Below are positions 59,130 to 64,000 of a stretch of DNA of 64,000 nucleotides, one piece after another. Under the pieces are notes generated by a model. That model worked only from the letters and a program-made list of their open reading frames with translations. It was not told the DNA's origin and did no database searches. The DNA is taken from the NCBI GenBank assembly GCA_011009095.1, contig VTPC01091297.1:195948-259947 (forward strand), read 5' to 3'. Each line of letters opens with the position of its first letter. Position 1 is the stretch's first letter. The position numbers and the translations under genes are program-made. This DNA comes from Ignelater luminosus (Eukaryota > Arthropoda > Insecta > Coleoptera > Elateridae).

Positions 59130-60485
59130 AAAAAACCCAAGGATTGACAGAAGACCTGGCCCGATAAGTGAAAATGTAATACCTGGAATAAGTCGCGAGA
59201 CCTTAAGGAGAACAGAGAACGGTAAGACGGCGGGGTTGATGGTGTTCCGGTGGAGGCGTGCAAGGCGAGGGAATTGACATGTTATGGGACCTCATGTGCA
59301 GTGTACGCCGAAGAGAGGATCCTGAAAGCGGGGGGGGGGGGGGGGAGCGCGATAGTGCCTATCTAGAAAGAAAAAGGAGATATCCAGGACTGCAAAAACT
59401 GTAGGGGTACTAAACTTACGTCGCATACGATGAAGGTATGGGAAAAGATCATGAACAGGAGAATACAAGAAGAGACAGCAATCTCAAAAGGCCAGTTTGA
59501 TTTCATGCCTGAGAAGAGAACAACGGATGCCTTGTTCATTCTGAAACAGATGTTGGGGAAGTATGACAAGGAAAAAAAAAGAAGCTCTACCTTATCTTCG
59601 TAGATCTTGCAAAGGCGTATAGTACAGTGCCGAGGAAAGAGATCTGGAGGTGTATGAGGATGCAGGGAGTCCCAGAGAAATACGCCCGATTGGTGACAGA
59701 CATGGATGAGGAAGTCCATACTAAAGTAAGAACTGGTGTTGGAGTGACTGACACATTCCCCGTGACTGTGGGCTTGCATCAGGGCTTAGCTTGAGTCCCT
59801 ATCTATTTAACTTGGTGATAAACGTGTTGACGGAGCATGCCAAGGACTGTTTGGCAACGACATTGCTATAGTGGAGAAAAGTCGAGAGAAGGCAGAGGAA
59901 ACACTGAAGGCAGGCCATCGAGGAAGGTGGTCTCACAATAAGTAGGAAGAAGACTGAGTACCTGTGGTTTGGTGGAGAAGGAAAAGTTACAGTGAGAAAG
60001 CTTGAAAAGGACATGTGACTTTAAGTACCTGGGTCATATATCACAGAAAGCGGAGACCTCGAAAGGGAGTTAAATTATAGGACTCAAGTAGGTTGGATGA
60101 ACTAGAAAAGGATTACCGGGGTGCTGTGCGATAAACAGATCAGAAGTAGGAAAAAGGGAAGAATTTTTAAATCAGTGGTGAGACCAGCCCTAATGTATGG
60201 CAGTGAGACATTGTCCGTGAAGAAGTAGTTGAGATATCCAAGAAAGTTCAAGAACGAAAACTACAGTGGTATGGGTATGAGAAGGGAAAAAAAGGCATGT
60301 CTCGAGGGAAATGAAGGACCTGCAGGTAAACGGTAAAAGACCCAGAAGGAGATGGAATAATTATGTCGCGGAAGACCTGAGGGAGAAGGAGTTAACATCT
60401 GAGGACACGAAGGACCGGACGGAATGGAGAGGGAGAATGAGGAACAGAGACCCTTAACCGATAGGGATACGTTGAAGAGAAAGAA
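59130..60485 (+). pseudogene. RTE-like non-LTR retrotransposon remnant
   Basis: Across several frameshifts the + strand reads MKVWEKIMNRRI, GQFDFMPEKRTTDALFILKQ, LIFVDLAKAYSTVPRKEIW, VPEKYARLVTDMDE and FPVTVGLHQGLA, the fingers/palm part of a non-LTR reverse transcriptase (the palm FVDLxKAYD motif has D to S). The 3' part reads GKRPRRRWNNYVAEDLREK and RTEWRGRMRNRDP, the usual C-terminal tail of RTE-type ORFs. The YADD region is not intact. Confidence 0.85.
59330..59345. repeat. Run of 16 G
   Basis: An uninterrupted homopolymer of G inside the retrotransposon remnant; prone to sequencing-length error. Confidence 0.9.
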
Positions 60486-61485
60486 GAAGAGACATTTAAA
60501 AATTGACTGTGACTGACAACGCAGTGAATGGTGTAAACTTAAGTACGTGTGGCTGTAGCAAATATAAATTAAGCCCTATTCAGAAAAATTAATTCAATTT
60601 TAAAGAATCTCATTTCCTACGAGGTAGTAAGTGGATGGATCAGTGCGAAGAAGAAGTTAGCATGATCCAGGCTAGCTTAATTATCTGAGTCGCGGATCAT
60701 ATTAAGATAGGTAGGGACCTGAAAATAAAATACATAGATAAATCGCTTCGATGTATCCTCCACCAGAATAGATGAAAGATGTCGTTGCCTCCGAACGTGA
60801 GCTGAAGTTTATTCCAAAACAATTATCCAAAAAGTATTGACCTCTCTTTTACACTGTTATGGAAGTTGTTAAATTGTGTAAATTCCATTCTTGTTTTTTT
60901 AATTTGTTTTCTTTTATAGCAAAAGGTTGTTTCAATTGTCATTGTTGCAATAAAAAGAATACGATTGCTATGATGGTGGTGCAATCTTTTTATTTTCAAT
61001 TGAATTTGGACCAGCATCCGGCAGTAGAAATTTTGTGGACAGTTTAATATTAATTTAGCACTGTTGCCTAATTAAAACCACAAGGTTTTATAAAAATCGT
61101 TACCACAAGCAACTCGTTGGAAACTATGTGAGATTCTAAAACACAGGCCTACAAATGCGTAGAATTGGGTTTAAGACCTAATAAAACTATCAATTATCCT
61201 ACCTGAGTACTAATAAGAGGCCCTAAAGTAGCAGAGGTAAATCAACACCAATAATTAAAACTATGAGATAACTATCTCATTTTCTAGAGTTTGACACCTT
61301 GTGACATATCTACTGGGAGGCCTTCAAAAGAAGAACTCTGGGGATAAGCAATCCAAATAACATGTTGGCGAAAGTGAAAAACGAAATTTTTAGTAATCTT
61401 AATGAATAAGCTACCAAATTATTTTTTCTTGTTATTAAAACATTAACATATTCATCATTTATTTTTTATCCTTTTTCAGAATTTA

Positions 61486-62097
61486 TACAGGGCGTCTACA
61501 GATCGACTTAACAATAGGTGTGAAAGACAAAACATTTTCGAGTTGAAATTTGAGCATGTGGGGATCAGACCTGCTTGATTAGAAACTAACTTGCGCCATA
61601 TTTTTATTTTTGAGAAATCAAGCAGGCTCTGATAGGCATCAAAAACTTATCTTCGGTATAGGTAAAGTACCTTTTCCGTGAGACATATCGAAAAATTTTA
61701 TCAGCAAAAGTTGTTTAGAATGCAAATTTATTATATCGATTTTTTTAAATTTTTGAAAAATGTGTTGAGTCAGGGGGCAGTTAGAATACAACTTCCTGGA
61801 ATTTATAAAAATCGAATTGTGTCGATTGTTTTCAGATTTGGTATGTGAGTATAAATTTGCATTCTAAATAACTTTTGCTTATACAATTTTTCGATATGTC
61901 TCACGGAAGAGGTACTTTACATATACCCAAAAATAAGTTTTTGATACCTATCAAAGCCTGCTTGATTTCTCAAAAATAAAATGATAGCGTAAGTTAGTTT
62001 CTAATCAAGCAGGGCTGATCTCCACAGGCTCAAATCTCAACTCGAAAAGTTTTTGTCTTTCACACCTATTGTTAAGTCGATCTGAGGACACCCTGTA
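61486..62097. mobile_element. 612-bp palindromic MITE with TACAGGG ends
   Basis: The ends TACAGGGCGTCTACAGATCG and the complement of TACAGGGTGTCCTCAGATCG are flanked by TA (61484-61485 and 62098-62099). Arms of about 250 bp (to about 61740 and from about 61850) are inverted copies with little divergence, including ATCAAGCAGG and GACATATCGAAAAAT. Non-coding, mariner-type target. Confidence 0.88.
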
Positions 62098-62416
62098 TAC
62101 ATACAAATTTTTTACGTTTAATAGTATAATTTATAAGCTAATTAAGAATTAATTAAATATAATAAATTACTTGCAATACACTCCAAAAAACATATAAATT
62201 AAACATATACATTTTTAACAATTTAAATCCTTTAATGTGTTTGCGAGGGCAGCCGTGTCTATAGATGATAATATCTTAACTTTGAATTTTTATTTTGTAT
62301 AGTAGTCTGTTTATTTATTATGGTTATAGTTTATTTTATTATTTTATGATATATTTTGCTTAAGTTTGCTACATCTCTTCTGTCGTTCACTGATTGTTTT
62401 TTCTTGGTGATTCCGA

Positions 62417-62513
62417 TCATCCTTTTCTTTTATTGGTTTCTGTATTTAAAATGTTGACGTCTGCTATGTTAAAATTAAATTGATGGTTGTTTTCTTGTAC
62501 GTGTTTCTTGCAG

Positions 62514-62546
<33 letters not shown>

Positions 62547-63310
62547 CTTTCCCTTGACGCTTGCTTTATTTTATTTTCCACACACTGCTGGCGTGATCTA
62601 TATATTTTCCTGGGCAGTCTTTGCAAGATATTTCGTGTACCACATGGGTTTTTTTTGTTTTTGATGGTTTTATTTTTCATTTTATGAAAATATGCTTTCA
62701 TGTTGTTGCTATTCCTACCTACAATATTTATATTGCGTATTTGTAAAGATCTTTGTGTTTTCAGTTAGTTCCTTCACATTAGGTACCAAAATTATTTCCT
62801 TATCCTTGTTTTCCTCTGTTAGTTTTTCTCTTTGTTTTTTGTTTCTTTATCGTTCATTTTTTTATTCTCTGATTTATTTACCAATTGTTCTAAATAATTG
62901 TTTTTTGCTAAAGTGTTTCTAACTTTGTTTAACTGCTTTTGTTGTTGTTATCTTCATCCGAGAAGGAAAGCTTTTATCAGTTAATCCTATGATGTAGTCT
63001 TTTTGTAGTTTTTTGATACTACTAGATTGCAGTTAAGGTATCTTCTACTCCATGTTGGCCTTGTATACCACTGCGTTTTCTATTTTTTTTCTTTGGTTAT
63101 AGTTATATCTAAAAACTTTATATTAGTTTCTTATTCTCTTTCAATTGCAAATTGGATTTTATTATTTTGTCTATTGAAATTTTGTAAAAACCTTTTTCTT
63201 CTGGTATGAAGACCAAAATGTCATCCACATATCTTCTGTAATATGAAATATCAAATTCGCATTCTGGTATTGCTTTAATTTCTAGCTTTTTTAATACCAT
63301 ATCTGCTATA
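62417..63310 (-). pseudogene. Penelope-like retroelement remnant
   Basis: The minus strand reads YYRRYVDDILVFIPEEKGFY at about 63170-63245, the catalytic YVDD box of Penelope-type reverse transcriptases. Further on, in another frame, it reads HEISCKDCPGKYI near 62590-62640, matching the cysteine-rich start of the GIY-YIG endonuclease. The order RT then endonuclease fits Penelope. Frames are broken and a Gln repeat (TTG microsatellite) interrupts the tail. Confidence 0.78.
62514..62546. repeat. (TTG)n microsatellite
   Basis: About eleven TTG triplets, read as a Gln run on the minus strand, inside the Penelope-like remnant. Confidence 0.9.
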
Positions 63311-63429
63311 ATTGCAGATTAATAATTCTAAATAAGGTGGTCAAAGAGTATGCATTAAAAATAAAATATCAAGTGCAAAACTTCTTATTTAATTTTCTAA
63401 TTTATTTTATACACACATTCTTTTACTTC

Positions 63430-64000
63430 TTCTTCATCCAGCTTCTTTTTGCGTCCACTGTTGGACATAAGCCTCCTCTGTACGCCTCCAGGAATTTCTG
63501 TCTTATGCCAGTTGTATCCAATTATATCTAATTTTCCTTATTGTCGTCTGCCCAACGTCGGTGGTCTGCCTCGATTTCTCTTGTCTTCGTGGGATCTCTA
63601 TTCCAGCAATCTTTTTGTCCACTGTCATCGTTAAGTCGTGCTACATAGCCTGCAAATCTCCATTTTAGTTTTGTTATTTTTTCTATCACATCTTCTATCT
63701 CTGTTCTTCGTATTTCTGTGTTTCTTACATGGTTCGTGAGTTTAATTCCTTCATTTTTCTCTGTGATATTCTTAGTTTCTTTGCATTTGTTCAAGTGAGC
63801 GTTAGCGTCTCTGATCCGTACGTTATAACTGGGAGTATACACTGAACGGACACCTTTCTCTTAAGGCTCAAAGAAATTTCGCTGTTGAACACATCCTTCA
63901 GTTTGCCGTAGCCCAGACCAATCCTTCTTGTGTCTGGTTATCCTTAGTGATTGTTATATCGCGACCAAGGTATCTACACTGTTTAAGTTCATCTATGCTG
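63430..64000 (-). pseudogene. 3' end of a second RTE-like retrotransposon
   Basis: The minus strand reads DELKQCRYLGRDITIT near the window edge, VFNSEISLSLKRKVSVQCIL, then RNTEIRRTEIEDVIEKITKL and KWRFAGYVARLNDDS ending near 63528. This is the C-terminal region after the reverse transcriptase of non-LTR elements (KWRWAGHVAR family motif). It is cut by the window edge and contains frame changes. Confidence 0.85.

Overview
The window is nuclear DNA from an insect, most likely a holometabolous one. The evidence is AT-rich sequence, many 50-150 bp GT-AG introns, a ZAD-C2H2 zinc-finger gene, a Robo2/3-type receptor, an alpha-PS1-type integrin, and a heavy load of hAT, mariner/IS630, Harbinger-like, Penelope and RTE-like remnants. 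I cannot name the order with confidence.

Layout. 1-2203 is an intron of a roundabout axon-guidance receptor; its exons from Ig2 to the stop codon lie at 2204-6764 (+). A three-exon coding region for a small coiled-coil protein that I do not recognise is at 9752-10201 (+). 10760-12410 is a minisatellite with a 42-bp unit, interrupted by a 100-N assembly gap and closed by a perfect 31-bp inverted repeat. 12.9-14.8 kb holds pyrimidine-rich degenerate repeats.

A compact housekeeping cluster follows at 15.5-24.8 kb: a serine hydrolase (kraken/SERHL type, -), exosome subunit Rrp40 (-), ESCRT-III Vps20/CHMP6 (+), phosducin-like TXNDC9 (-) and a ZAD zinc-finger protein (+). Rrp40/CHMP6 and TXNDC9/ZAD are head-to-head pairs that probably share promoter regions; CHMP6 and TXNDC9 are convergent. 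25-35 kb has no gene and carries several inverted-repeat elements. 35.26-49.80 kb is an integrin alpha gene (-), reconstructed over 14 exons with every splice phase consistent; only its first coding exon(s) are outside or unseen. Two of its introns are swollen by transposons.

49.8-64 kb is a transposon graveyard: a complete hAT copy with target duplication and a decayed transposase, a Harbinger-like MITE inside another inverted-repeat element, two RTE-like reverse transcriptase remnants, a Penelope-like remnant and a 612-bp palindrome. Part of it may be upstream intron of the integrin gene.

The genes are a chance neighbourhood rather than an operon-like system: two cell-surface guidance/adhesion receptors flank RNA-decay, membrane-remodelling and chaperone-cofactor genes. 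The least explained structures are the minisatellite with its 31-bp inverted repeat (10.76-12.67 kb) and the compound foldback element inside the integrin intron (38994-41514). I saw no tRNA, rRNA or CRISPR.
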